Origin: Victivallales bacterium
GTDB taxonomy: Bacteria > Verrucomicrobiota > Lentisphaeria > Oligosphaerales > Lenti-02
Direction of reading: 5' to 3'
DNA: 21,585 bases
Assembly: GCA_018648945.1 (NCBI GenBank)
Contig: JABGQJ010000041.1
Span: 1 to 21,585, forward strand
This document shows positions 8,830 to 17,976 of the stretch, piece by piece; position 1 is the stretch's first letter; each line of letters opens with the position of its first letter. The notes below the pieces were generated by a model. It ran no database searches. It worked only from the letters and a program-made list of their open reading frames with translations, and was not told the origin of the DNA. A program made the position numbers and the translations under genes.

Positions 8830-11800
8830 CTACTTCTGGAGCTTGCGGATCTGCTCGTTCACCAGAGCGTCCATGTCTTCCTCGGACATCTCGGCCACCT
8901 CGGCCACGGCCTGTTCGCGAACCGTGTCGGTCGCCACGTCCGGGACCTCCTCCTGCGCATCGGTCGCCAGCTGCAGAATGTCACGGACCACATGGCCAGC
9001 CAGCCGCTCGATGGTCGAGTAGTCGAAAAGCATCGCCGGGTTCAGATGTCGCCCGATCGACCGAGCCACCCGATTGCAGAACTCCACCCCCGTAAGCGAG
9101 TCGAACCCCAGCTCGTTCAGGACGCGTCTGGGATCTGGCAGCTCGCCCTCGGGCATGGCCAGAACCCGTGCAGCCTGCTGGCGCAAGCTGAGCACGGCTG
9201 TGGCGAGGCGTTCGCCGGGGGTGACCTCCCGCAGCTTCTCGAGCAGCTCGGGGGGACCGCTGTCCTCGTGGACCGAGGTGCCCCGCGCCTCCTTGGCCAT
9301 CTCGACCAGCCAGGGCGGTTCCATGCCAACCGGGATGCGTTCAAGGAACCGGGGCCAGTCAATGGGCAGAACACCGACCTGGACGTTTCCCCCGGCCATG
9401 ACCTGTGCCAACGTCTCCAAGCCCTGATAGGGCTCAATCCAACCCACTCCGGCGGCAGCCCAACGCTCACCTTCGCTGTCTTTGAGCCGGGCGGCCATGC
9501 CGACCTCGGCCCATGATCCCCAGTTCACACTCAGAGCAGGCAGTTCCTCACCATGCCGATGATGCGCCAAGGCATCCAGGAAGGCGTTCGCGGCCGCGTA
9601 GTTGCCCTGGCCCGGCGACCCGAGCAGAGAGGCGGCGGACGAGAAGAGCACGAAGGCGTCCAGCGGATCTTCGCGGGTCAGCTCGTGCAGATGCCACGCC
9701 CCCATGGCCTTGGCCGCCAGAACGCGGTCGAAGCGCTCGCGGGTCTGCTCGCGGAGGATGCCGTCATCCAACACCCCGGCCAAATGGAACAGGCCACGCA
9801 AGGGCGGCATCTCGGCACGCACGGTGGCTAGCACCTCGGCAACCTGATCGCGCCACGAGACATCGCACGAATGCACCGCGACCCGCACGCCGTGCTGCTC
9901 CAGATCCCCAATGGCGAGACGCGCTTCGGGAGAGGCACCGGAGCGCCCAAGCAGGACCAGGTGCCGTGCGCCGGCATCGACCAGCCACTCCGCAAGCCGA
10001 AGTCCCAGGCCACCCAACCCGCCCGTGAGTAGATAGGTGCCGTCGGGACAGGGAGAGAACTCGGGCGGATCATCGTCTGCCGGCGCCTCGGCCTCGATCA
10101 CCACCTTGCCCAAGTGCTCGGCCCGTGCCATATGCCGGAAGGCATCGACCAGGCACCGAATCTTGAACACGCGCCGGTCGAGCGGGCGGAACGTGCCATC
10201 CGCGAACCGCTCGGCAACCGCATCCAGCAACTCGCCGACGTCCTCGGGATCAGTGGCCATCATGTCGTCCAGGGCGATCGCGTGGAAACGAACGCCGGGA
10301 GCGATCTGATCGACTCTTTCCTGGTCCCAGAGATCGGTCTTGCCAAGCTCGATGAACCGGCCGCCAGGGCGCAGCACGGAGAGCCCCTTGCCGATCGCCT
10401 CGCCGGTCAGGGAGTTGAGAACCAGATCGACCCCCTCCCCGCCGGTGGCGGCCATGATCTCGTCCGCGAAATCCAGGGAGCGGGAATCCATGACATGGCG
10501 AATGCCCTGGGAAGCAAGGGAGCCCCGCTTCTCGGAACTGCCGGCTGTGGCGAAGATCTCGACGCCAAGGTACCGGGCAACCTGGATTGCCGCAGAGCCC
10601 ACGCCGCCGGTCGCCGAGTGGATCAGGGCCCGTTCGCCAGGCTGCATCTGCCCCACCCGACAGAGCGAGTGGTAGGCGGTGGCGAAGCAGATCGGGATCG
10701 TCGCGCCCGCCGCTGGTTCCAGACCGGCAGGCAGAGGCACGGCGAACTCGGCCAGAGTGACCGCGTAGCTCGCGAAACTGGCGGGGGCCAGCGCGATCAC
10801 CTGGTCGCCAGGCGCCAGACGTTCGACCCCCTCGCCGACGGCAACGATTTCGCCGGCGCACTCGCAACCGAGGGGACCGGGGTCGCCGGGATACAGGTCC
10901 AGCAAGTTCAGCACGTCGCGGAAGTTCAGGCCCGTGGCCTGCACCTTGATCTCGACCTGTCCGGGGCCGGGGGCCAGCCGGGGTGCGGGGCGCAGCGCCA
11001 CGCTGTCGAGTTCCCCGCGAGACAGGATCTCGGCGCGGTAGGGAGCGCCGCGCGGGAGCGTGAGCTCGCCCCGCTTGCCGCTCCCGGCGTGGCGCAGACG
11101 CGCGACGAAACGTTCGCCGCCGCGATAGGCGATCTGATCCTCCGGCTGAGCCAAAGCAATCTCCTCGGCCAGGAGATCGACTACACTCGGGGCACCACCA
11201 GAATCAAGATCGACACGGCTGCATTCCAGCTCCGGATGCTCGGCGGCGACCACCCGGGCAAGTCCCCAGATTGGGGATTGGCCAAGATGTAGGACCGACG
11301 GCCTCTCCCCCACCGCCTGGGCTCCACGCGTGACCAGCCAGAGTCGCGGCGGCTGAGCAAGGCCCGACGCGGCCAGCGTATGCACCAGATCCAGAACCGC
11401 GCCCCAGCCGTCACGACGGGCAGCAGCGAAATCCGGAGCACCGCCAGCCCCCTCGCCATCCACCGCCAATGCGCCCATGTAGACGATGCCTCGGCAAGCC
11501 CCGCCATCGCCCGCGAGGAACTGGTTGACGGCTGCTGCTCGCCCGGTCGGGTCGGTGATGTCAGCGACCACTTCGCATTGCTGCCCCCGAGCTTCCAGCC
11601 GCTCGGCCAAGGCGCCGCCAAGGCCGTCCTGTTCGTCGAGAACGAGCCACCGCCCGGCGGCTGGCGGGAGGGTGCCCGATGCGGCCGGGAGCGCTTGGCG
11701 AATCCAGGCCAGTTCGTGGAGCCAATCCGGCGCCGGTGCGGACAGCAGTCGCGCCATCCAGTCGCGGGGCACCCGTTGCAGGCGCAGTGCCTCGATCTGC

Positions 11801-14800
11801 ATCAGGACGCGCCCAGAGGGGTCCGTCAGGCAGATGTCGGCGGTGGCGCCCTTGTCATCGAGAGATGTCAGCGAAACCATGCACCACGTCGGCCCCTCGG
11901 GACTGGCAAACAGTTGCAGGCGTCCCAACGCGGCGGGCACGTGTGTGGCGATGCCAGTACCGGCCCCCGGCAGGGCGGCTCCCGCCAACTGGAAGGCGCA
12001 GTCCAGCAGGCCTGGATGGATATGGTACTCGCTCGCATGGTCCTTGTCGTTGGGCGCGCGGCATTCAGCCAGAGCTTCGCGCTCTTGCACCCAATGTCCC
12101 TTGACCCAGCAGAAGGTCGGCCCGTACTCCAGCTTGGAGCGGCGCGCCGCCTGGGTCCGCCACTCGTCATCGAATGGGTCGCCAGGAAACCGGGCCTGTT
12201 CGGCCCTCAGATCCACGTTGCCGGGAACGGAATTGGAGGGTGCCTCCAACCGTCCGGTGGCGTGCGTGATGAGAGACGTCTCGTCGGGTTCATCGTCATC
12301 AGTCTGGGTCATGCTGACGATGCGGAAGGTGGCGGCACCCGGCCCATCGGGGGTCAGGACAGTCTGCACGGTGCTCGCGCTCTTGTCCAGCATCAGGGGG
12401 CTGAGAAAGGCCACGCCGCGGAGCGTCCATGGCGCCGTGCCTTGCCACGTGGCGGATGCGGCCAGCGCCATCTCCAGCAGCCCCGCGCCAGGCAGGACGA
12501 TCTTCCCCTGCACCTTGTGGTCGGCCAGATAGGCCGGGCGATTCGCGGCGATCTGCCCCTCGAAGATGCCTTCCGGTACGGCCGCAATCAGGCGACGCCC
12601 GAGCAGCGAGTGACCGCCTGGGGCCACATCCCGTGCGGCCCGGCCGTCGGCCGGGAGGACCACGGCGCCCTTGGCCCAGTAGCGGCGCCGCTGGAACGGA
12701 TAGGTCGGGACCGCGATCCGCTGCCGCCCAGAGTCGTGGTCGAAACCGGCCCAGTCCACGTTGACTCCACGCACGTACAGGCCTGCCAGGCTGTCGAGCA
12801 GCGTCGCCCACTCGTTGGTGCCGGGGCGCAGCGACGGCAGCCAGGCGAGACGCTCGTCGGGGAGACACCGCCGCCCCATGCCCAGCAGGATCGGGCGCGG
12901 GCCGATCTCCAAGAAGATCTCGCAGCCGCTGTCCGCCAGAGCCTGCATCCCCGCCGCAAAGCGCACCGGGGAACGCGCGTGCCGACTCCAGTAGTCCGGA
13001 CTCGAATACGTATCCGCCGACGCGAACTCCCCGAGCAGATTGGCCACGATGGGGAGCGTTGGCGGCGCATGGGGGACGCTCGCCGCGATCTCGTCCAGTG
13101 CGCCCAGGATTGGGTCCATGAACTGGGAGTGGAACGCATGGGAGGTCGCCAGGATCTTGCATTTGGTCCCGTCGGCCTCAAACCGAGCCAAGACCTCTCG
13201 AACAGCTGCCTCCGGACCGGAGACCACGACGCTCTGGGGACCGTTCAGGGCCGCAATGACGACTTGGTCACCGGCATCGCGCAGTGCCTCCTGGATCCTG
13301 TCCGGCGTGGCCATGACGGCGGCCATGAGCCCGCCTCGAGGCAGGGCCTGCATGAGCCGAGCCCGTTCCGCGATCAGGCGGAGACCGTCCTCGAAACTGA
13401 AAACCCCGGCCACGCAAGCGGCGGCGAACTCGCCCACGCTGTGCCCCATCACGGCCGTCGGCTCGACTCCCCAACTGCGCCACAGCATGGCCAAGGCATA
13501 CTGGAGACAGAACATGACCGGCTGCGTGTAGCCGGTCTGATCAAGCGCCGCGCCCGCAGCCGGATCCAGCAGGCTCAGCAGAGGGCGGTCAAGATACGGG
13601 CGAAGGCACGCCGCGCCGTGATCGAGAATCTCCCGGAAAACGGGTTGTGTCTCGTGCAGCCCGAGCCCCATGCCTGCGTACTGAGCGCCCTGCCCAGTGA
13701 ACAGAAACGCGACCTTGGGCACCCCGCCGGGCGCCGCCTCCCCGGCGTGGGTGCCGACCGCCGTCGGGTCGGCGACGAAGGCCCGCAGCCGGGCGGACGC
13801 CTGCTCCGGCGACTCGGCCACGACGGCGAGCCGGGACGCGAAGTGCATCCGGCCGACATGGGCGGTGAAGGCTGTGTCGGCAAGAGAGATCTCCGGCTGT
13901 GCGCCCAGGCAGTCGGCATAGCGCGCCGCCAATTCGGCACGCGCCGCTGAGGAACGGCCAGACAAGGACAACACGTGCAGCGGGCGCTCGGCTTGCACCG
14001 CGACCGGCGCCGCCAGCGGACTCTCCTCGAGCACGATGTGGGCATTGGTCCCCCCGAACCCGAAGGAACTCACCCCTGCCCGCCGCGGTATCTCGCTCTG
14101 CGGCCACGAGGCCAACTGGGTCGGTATGATGAAGGGGATCGACTCCATGCGTAACAGAGGGTTCGGAGTCTTGAGATGGAGGTGAGGGGGAATCTGGCCA
14201 TTCTGCAACACCAGAACTGCCTTGATCAGCCCAGCGACTCCGGCCGCGCTCTCCAAGTGCCCGATATTGGTCTTGACCGAGCCCAACCGCAGGGGACGAT
14301 CCGCCGTGTGGCCGGGGGCAAAGACGTTGGCCAGGGCATCCATCTCGATCGGGTCGCCCAGGCGGGTGCCGGTGCCGTGGGTCTCAATGTAGCCAACTTC
14401 GCCGGGGGCCACATGGCCATCCGCAAGAGCGGCGCGAATCACCTCCTCCTGGGCGGGGCCGTTGGGCGCGGACAGGCCATTGCTGCGCCCGTCGTGATTC
14501 ACTGCGGTACCCCGGACGGCCGCCAGAATGCGGTCACCGTCGCGGCGGGCGTCGCTCAAGCGCTTGAGCACGACCACCCCGCAGCCCTCGCCCCGGACAT
14601 AGCCGTCGGCTGAGGCGTCGAAGGCCTTGCAACGGCCGTCCGGAGACATCATGTGGGCCTTGGAGAGCGCCACTGTCATTTCCGGACTGAGAATCAGGTT
14701 GACCCCTGCCGCCAAGGCCATGTCCGTCTCCTGGCGGCGAAGACTCTGACAAGCCAGATGCACCGTGACCAACGACGACGAGCAGGCGGTGTCCAGCGTG

Positions 14801-15402
14801 ATGCTGGGCCCCCTCAGGTTCAGCGCATAGGAGACCCGGTTGGCCAGGATGGCGTGGCTGGAACCAGTACCGGAGAACACGTCGATGTCGTCCAAGTCGC
14901 GGGATTGTAGAAGGGCATAGTCGTTGGCGATCACGCCGACATACACGCCCGTTCCGGTCTGGGAGAGACTCTCCGGGGGGATTCCTGCATCCTCGAGGGC
15001 CTCCCAGGCGACCTCCAGCAACAGCCGGTGCTGCGGATCCACGCGCGTGGCTTCCCGAGGCGAGATGCCGAAAAAGTCGGCATCGAACTCGTCTATCTGC
15101 TCGATGAAGCCGCCCCAACGGGTATACATCCTGCCCGGTGCCCCCCGATCGGGATCGTAGAAATCGTCCACATCCCAGCGCTCGGGAGGGATCTCGCCGA
15201 TGGCGTCCTTTCCGTCGCGCAAGAGCTGCCAATAGCGGGTCGGCGAACTTGCCCCCCCTGGAAACCGGCATCCCATGCCGACGATCGCGATTGGTTCGGA
15301 CCGGGCACCCTCGTAAGCGGCCAGCTTGGCCTGGCTCTTCCTGAGCAGGAAAACCGCGTTCTGCAACGGCGAGAGGCTTTCCTTGGGCTTCTCAGAAGTC
15401 AT
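8830..15402 (-). CDS. Type I polyketide synthase, fully reducing module KS-AT-DH-ER-KR-ACP
   Basis: 2190 residues from ATG at 15402. Domains and key residues: docking helix (about 5-30); KS with Cys207 (DTACSSS), HGTGT and GHLE; AT with GHSVGE (Ser655) and HAFH at 755-758, the malonyl-CoA signature; DH with HKVQGKIVLP (His962) and LLDCAFQ (Asp1134); a central structural KR-like region (about 1215-1450); ER with NADPH motif GGVG at 1599-1602; KR with TGGLGGLG from 1793, an LDD motif (B-type), Ser1922 and Tyr1935; ACP with GFDSL, Ser2102; acidic C-terminal helix. All catalytic residues checked are present, so one cycle should add a saturated C2 unit. A single fully reducing module directly after a fatty acyl-AMP ligase might also act iteratively. 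It should take its starter from the FAAL-ACP protein encoded just upstream and pass its product to the KS of the next gene. An in-frame GTG at 15420 is an alternative start; neither has a clear ribosome binding site. Confidence 0.96.
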   Translation of the reverse strand: MTSEKPKESLSPLQNAVFLLRKSQAKLAAYEGARSEPIAIVGMGCRFPGGASSPTRYWQLLRDGKDAIGEIPPERWDVDDFYDPDRGAPGRMYTRWGGFIEQIDEFDADFFGISPREATRVDPQHRLLLEVAWEALEDAGIPPESLSQTGTGVYVGVIANDYALLQSRDLDDIDVFSGTGSSHAILANRVSYALNLRGPSITLDTACSSSLVTVHLACQSLRRQETDMALAAGVNLILSPEMTVALSKAHMMSPDGRCKAFDASADGYVRGEGCGVVVLKRLSDARRDGDRILAAVRGTAVNHDGRSNGLSAPNGPAQEEVIRAALADGHVAPGEVGYIETHGTGTRLGDPIEMDALANVFAPGHTADRPLRLGSVKTNIGHLESAAGVAGLIKAVLVLQNGQIPPHLHLKTPNPLLRMESIPFIIPTQLASWPQSEIPRRAGVSSFGFGGTNAHIVLEESPLAAPVAVQAERPLHVLSLSGRSSAARAELAARYADCLGAQPEISLADTAFTAHVGRMHFASRLAVVAESPEQASARLRAFVADPTAVGTHAGEAAPGGVPKVAFLFTGQGAQYAGMGLGLHETQPVFREILDHGAACLRPYLDRPLLSLLDPAAGAALDQTGYTQPVMFCLQYALAMLWRSWGVEPTAVMGHSVGEFAAACVAGVFSFEDGLRLIAERARLMQALPRGGLMAAVMATPDRIQEALRDAGDQVVIAALNGPQSVVVSGPEAAVREVLARFEADGTKCKILATSHAFHSQFMDPILGALDEIAASVPHAPPTLPIVANLLGEFASADTYSSPDYWSRHARSPVRFAAGMQALADSGCEIFLEIGPRPILLGMGRRCLPDERLAWLPSLRPGTNEWATLLDSLAGLYVRGVNVDWAGFDHDSGRQRIAVPTYPFQRRRYWAKGAVVLPADGRAARDVAPGGHSLLGRRLIAAVPEGIFEGQIAANRPAYLADHKVQGKIVLPGAGLLEMALAASATWQGTAPWTLRGVAFLSPLMLDKSASTVQTVLTPDGPGAATFRIVSMTQTDDDEPDETSLITHATGRLEAPSNSVPGNVDLRAEQARFPGDPFDDEWRTQAARRSKLEYGPTFCWVKGHWVQEREALAECRAPNDKDHASEYHIHPGLLDCAFQLAGAALPGAGTGIATHVPAALGRLQLFASPEGPTWCMVSLTSLDDKGATADICLTDPSGRVLMQIEALRLQRVPRDWMARLLSAPAPDWLHELAWIRQALPAASGTLPPAAGRWLVLDEQDGLGGALAERLEARGQQCEVVADITDPTGRAAAVNQFLAGDGGACRGIVYMGALAVDGEGAGGAPDFAAARRDGWGAVLDLVHTLAASGLAQPPRLWLVTRGAQAVGERPSVLHLGQSPIWGLARVVAAEHPELECSRVDLDSGGAPSVVDLLAEEIALAQPEDQIAYRGGERFVARLRHAGSGKRGELTLPRGAPYRAEILSRGELDSVALRPAPRLAPGPGQVEIKVQATGLNFRDVLNLLDLYPGDPGPLGCECAGEIVAVGEGVERLAPGDQVIALAPASFASYAVTLAEFAVPLPAGLEPAAGATIPICFATAYHSLCRVGQMQPGERALIHSATGGVGSAAIQVARYLGVEIFATAGSSEKRGSLASQGIRHVMDSRSLDFADEIMAATGGEGVDLVLNSLTGEAIGKGLSVLRPGGRFIELGKTDLWDQERVDQIAPGVRFHAIALDDMMATDPEDVGELLDAVAERFADGTFRPLDRRVFKIRCLVDAFRHMARAEHLGKVVIEAEAPADDDPPEFSPCPDGTYLLTGGLGGLGLRLAEWLVDAGARHLVLLGRSGASPEARLAIGDLEQHGVRVAVHSCDVSWRDQVAEVLATVRAEMPPLRGLFHLAGVLDDGILREQTRERFDRVLAAKAMGAWHLHELTREDPLDAFVLFSSAASLLGSPGQGNYAAANAFLDALAHHRHGEELPALSVNWGSWAEVGMAARLKDSEGERWAAAGVGWIEPYQGLETLAQVMAGGNVQVGVLPIDWPRFLERIPVGMEPPWLVEMAKEARGTSVHEDSGPPELLEKLREVTPGERLATAVLSLRQQAARVLAMPEGELPDPRRVLNELGFDSLTGVEFCNRVARSIGRHLNPAMLFDYSTIERLAGHVVRDILQLATDAQEEVPDVATDTVREQAVAEVAEMSEEDMDALVNEQIRKLQK

Positions 15403-15554
15403 GCTTGCACCACGTGTCACGTTCCGCGAGAAAGGGCGTCAACCGAACGGGGTGGTACCCGTGGCGAAGACAACCGACGAAGGATCAACAGAATCAGAAC
15501 CAATCCAGAAAGACGCATCGTGTTTGTTAGCTGGCGTTGATGGGTGGGAGGAGA
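15403..15554. other. 152-base spacer between FAAL and PKS genes
   Basis: Unusually long for consecutive genes of one assembly line (the next two junctions are 15 bases and an 8-base overlap). It looks less GC-rich than the flanking genes. The minus strand contains a short hairpin, ACGGG-TACCAC-CCCGT, without a following T-run, so it is not a good terminator. No clear promoter or small ORF was found. It may hold an internal promoter or be a relic of separate origin of the FAAL gene. Confidence 0.4.
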
Positions 15555-17729
15555 CTAGGACGACCCAGGCACCGTGTCGCGCGCTTCGGTCTGCGGCTTT
15601 GCCATCTCCTGCTGGATAAACGCCTCCAGATCCTCCTCGGTCAGCCCCTGGATCTCATGCAGTAGCCGCTCCGCGTCTGGGGGCGCGTCGGCAGTCAACG
15701 GAGCGGACGGAATCTCCTCCGCAACCCGGGGAGCAACGGCGAGCCAGGACGCCAGAGACCCGATCGTCGGGTAGTTGTAGACGGTCGTGGGGGACAGCGT
15801 GCGTCCCAGCCAGCACCCCAGGTCGGCGGCAATCTGCACAGCGGCCAGGGAGCCGATGCCAAACTCCAGGAAGGGCGTGGTCTTCTGTATCTGGTCGCGT
15901 GGCACCCGCAGACGACCGGCGATCCGCTCGATCAGCCAGTCCTCGATCTCGGCGGCCGTCACGGTCGACCCGGCCCCGGCAGACATGGCGGAGGGCGGTT
16001 CGTCCGGCGGCTCGGCAGTCCATCGCGCGACCGCGGCCAACCCCCCGTTCAGATAGGCATCCCGACAAGCGGCACGCCGCAGCTTGCCGCTCGTGGTCTT
16101 GGGAATGGTGCCCGCCTTGGCCAGCAGAATGGCATGCACCTCCAGGTCAAAGCTCCCCGCGACCGCCTCCTGCATGCGGCGGAACACACCGTCCGGGTCA
16201 ATCTCCCGGTGACGCGGCGCGATCTCTTGAACCAGGACCAGCACTTCGCCGTCCGCACCGTCAATCGAGAAAGCAACGCAGTGGCCGGCTCGGAACGCTT
16301 CGTGGGCACCCTCTACCGTATCCTCGATGTCGTCGGGATAGTGGTTGCGGCCCCGAATGATGATCAGATCCTTGCGGCGACCAGTGACGAAGAGCTGACC
16401 GCCCTGCAGGAAGCCCAGATCCCCCGTGCGGAGAAACGGCCCCGTCGTCTCGTCGGATAGCAGGGCACCGAAGCACTCCTGGCTGGCCTCCGGTCGGCCC
16501 AGGTAGCCGCGCGCCACGCTGGGACCGCGCACCCAGATCTCGCCGACACCGTCGGCCGGAAGAGCGGCGCGGGTGTCCGGATCGACGATCACGATTTCCT
16601 GACCAGCCATGCTCGCGCCGCAACCAACCACCCGCCGCGAGGTGTGCCCAATGCCATCGCTCTCCTCGACTCGATGCCGCAAGAGAGCATCCGGATCAAG
16701 CTGAAGCACGGTGGGGTCAGCAGGCCGCGGCCCGCCGGAGACCATCAGGGTGGCCTCGGCAAGCCCATAGCAGGGGAAGAGCGCAGACCGCCGGAAACCG
16801 TAGGGCGCGAAGGCCTCGGCAAAACGGTCCAAGGTGTCGCCCCGGACCGTCTCGGCCCCGGTAAAGGCGAGGTCCCAGGAACTCAGATCCAGATCGCCAC
16901 AGGCAGCGGGGTTGAGCTTCTGCACACACAGACGATAGGCGAAGTCCGGCCCCCCACTGATCGTGGCGCGGGTCCGGGAGATGGTACGCAGCCAGGCCAT
17001 GGGGTGCTGCACAAACACAGTCGGCGGCATGAAGACGCTGGAGGCACCGCTGAAAACGGTCCCCAACACCCCGCCAATCAGTCCCATGTCATGGTAGAAC
17101 GGTAGCCAGAACACGCCCCGGCTCTCCGACGAGGTGCCGAATGCGCGCTGAGTCGCGGCCAGGTTGGCCAGCAGATTGGCATGGGAGACCATCACGCCCT
17201 TCGGCGTGGACGTCGTGCCGGAGGTGTACTGCAGCAACGCGATGCTGTCGGCGTCGATCTGCGGCCGCTGCCACGGCACGCTCCCCTGCGCTTCCTCGTC
17301 GTCGCCGCAGGCAACCCAGGGCAGAGCCAGCAGCTCGGGGAAGTCGGCAAACCAATCGCGAAGACGCTCGCGAAGATCCGGCGAACACAAGACGACCGAT
17401 GGCGCGCAGTTCGCCACCAGCCCGCGCAGACCGGAAACCGATTGCCGACGGCGAGGCGGCGACAAGGGCACGGCCACCATCCCAGAGGCCAGACAACCGA
17501 AAAAGGCACGGATGAAACCCAAGCCGGGAGGGAAGATCAGCAGAGCCCGCTCGCCAGCGTCAGCGAGCGAACGCAACCGACAACCAATCGCCAGCGCCCC
17601 CTGGGCCAGTTCGCCGTACGTGAACTCGTCCTCCACCCCGCCATCGCCGGATGCAAAACCGAAGGCACGCGTGTCGGCGGCATGCCGCGCGGTCTCGCAT
17701 AGCAGGTCGGCCACGTTGGATATCGCCAT
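15555..17729 (-). CDS. Fatty acyl-AMP ligase (FAAL) fused to acyl carrier protein
   Basis: 724 residues. The N-terminal part (about 1-590) is an ANL-family acyl-adenylating enzyme of FAAL type: P-loop LLQYTSGTTSTPKG near 165-178, LPFYHDMGLIGG near 214, YGLAEATLMVSGG near 320, RTGDLGFL near 434, a typical FAAL stretch with CGASMAGQEIVIVDP between the last two, and the C-terminal lysine motif KTTSGKLRR near 548. It should activate a free fatty acid with ATP and load it on the fused ACP (about 600-680). The ACP reads FGIGSLAAV, with Ser627 as phosphopantetheine site; the residue before the Ser is Gly instead of the usual Asp. The tail (LTEEDLEAFIQQEMAK) is an acidic helix like those ending the next two proteins. 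This is the loading enzyme of the lipopeptide line. ATG at 17729 is chosen because GGAAAG lies five bases before it and FAALs usually begin at this point; an in-frame TTG at 17768 would add 13 unusual residues. Confidence 0.95.
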   Translation of the reverse strand: MAISNVADLLCETARHAADTRAFGFASGDGGVEDEFTYGELAQGALAIGCRLRSLADAGERALLIFPPGLGFIRAFFGCLASGMVAVPLSPPRRRQSVSGLRGLVANCAPSVVLCSPDLRERLRDWFADFPELLALPWVACGDDEEAQGSVPWQRPQIDADSIALLQYTSGTTSTPKGVMVSHANLLANLAATQRAFGTSSESRGVFWLPFYHDMGLIGGVLGTVFSGASSVFMPPTVFVQHPMAWLRTISRTRATISGGPDFAYRLCVQKLNPAACGDLDLSSWDLAFTGAETVRGDTLDRFAEAFAPYGFRRSALFPCYGLAEATLMVSGGPRPADPTVLQLDPDALLRHRVEESDGIGHTSRRVVGCGASMAGQEIVIVDPDTRAALPADGVGEIWVRGPSVARGYLGRPEASQECFGALLSDETTGPFLRTGDLGFLQGGQLFVTGRRKDLIIIRGRNHYPDDIEDTVEGAHEAFRAGHCVAFSIDGADGEVLVLVQEIAPRHREIDPDGVFRRMQEAVAGSFDLEVHAILLAKAGTIPKTTSGKLRRAACRDAYLNGGLAAVARWTAEPPDEPPSAMSAGAGSTVTAAEIEDWLIERIAGRLRVPRDQIQKTTPFLEFGIGSLAAVQIAADLGCWLGRTLSPTTVYNYPTIGSLASWLAVAPRVAEEIPSAPLTADAPPDAERLLHEIQGLTEEDLEAFIQQEMAKPQTEARDTVPGSS

Positions 17730-17734
17730 CTGAG

Positions 17735-17740
17735 CTTTCC
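17735..17740 (-). promoter_or_regulatory. Ribosome binding site deciding the FAAL start
   Basis: GGAAAG five bases before ATG 17729 on the minus strand. It is a modest match but favours this ATG over the upstream in-frame TTG at 17768, which lacks one. Confidence 0.4.
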
Positions 17741-17855
17741 GTGGGGAGTGTCTTGCCGGTGAAGCCAACTACTGCAATGAGACGCTGGAGATGCACCGCT
17801 CGGCACAGGTGATCGAGGAACCGCCCCAACAGCAGCTCGCGTTCAATCCACCGTT

Positions 17856-17884
17856 AACATGGACGACCGGAAACCGAGAGTCAA
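17856..17884 (-). promoter_or_regulatory. Candidate sigma70-type promoter for the assembly-line operon
   Basis: In the 247-base gap between the flavoprotein stop (17977) and the FAAL start (17729), the minus strand reads TTGACT (17879-17884), a 17-base spacer and CATGTT (17856-17861). The -35 matches consensus at five of six positions, the -10 only at three. It sits about 127 bases before the FAAL ATG, the only gap over 200 bases in the window and the natural place for the operon promoter. I saw no convincing terminator for the upstream genes here, so read-through is possible. The rest of the gap shows no ORF I would support. Confidence 0.3.
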
Positions 17885-17976
17885 ACACGGCGCAGGAAGT
17901 AGGGCCCGCAGCTCAGGTCCGGACGAACAGGCCAAGGCATGGTCGCCAGTCGGAGTCGCGCTCGCCACAGCCTGCC

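Noticed and set aside
11380..13950. Plus-strand open frame of 856 codons opposite the PKS gene
   Set aside because: It lies antisense to clearly conserved AT and DH domains, has low-complexity composition and no recognisable domain; it arises from GC-rich codon bias of the real gene.
17730..17768. Earlier TTG start for the FAAL
   Set aside because: It adds 13 residues not typical of FAALs and has no ribosome binding site, unlike ATG 17729.
17917..17924. Palindrome GTCCGGAC in the gap before the FAAL as an operator
   Set aside because: Only eight bases in GC-rich DNA and with no second copy seen; chance is sufficient.
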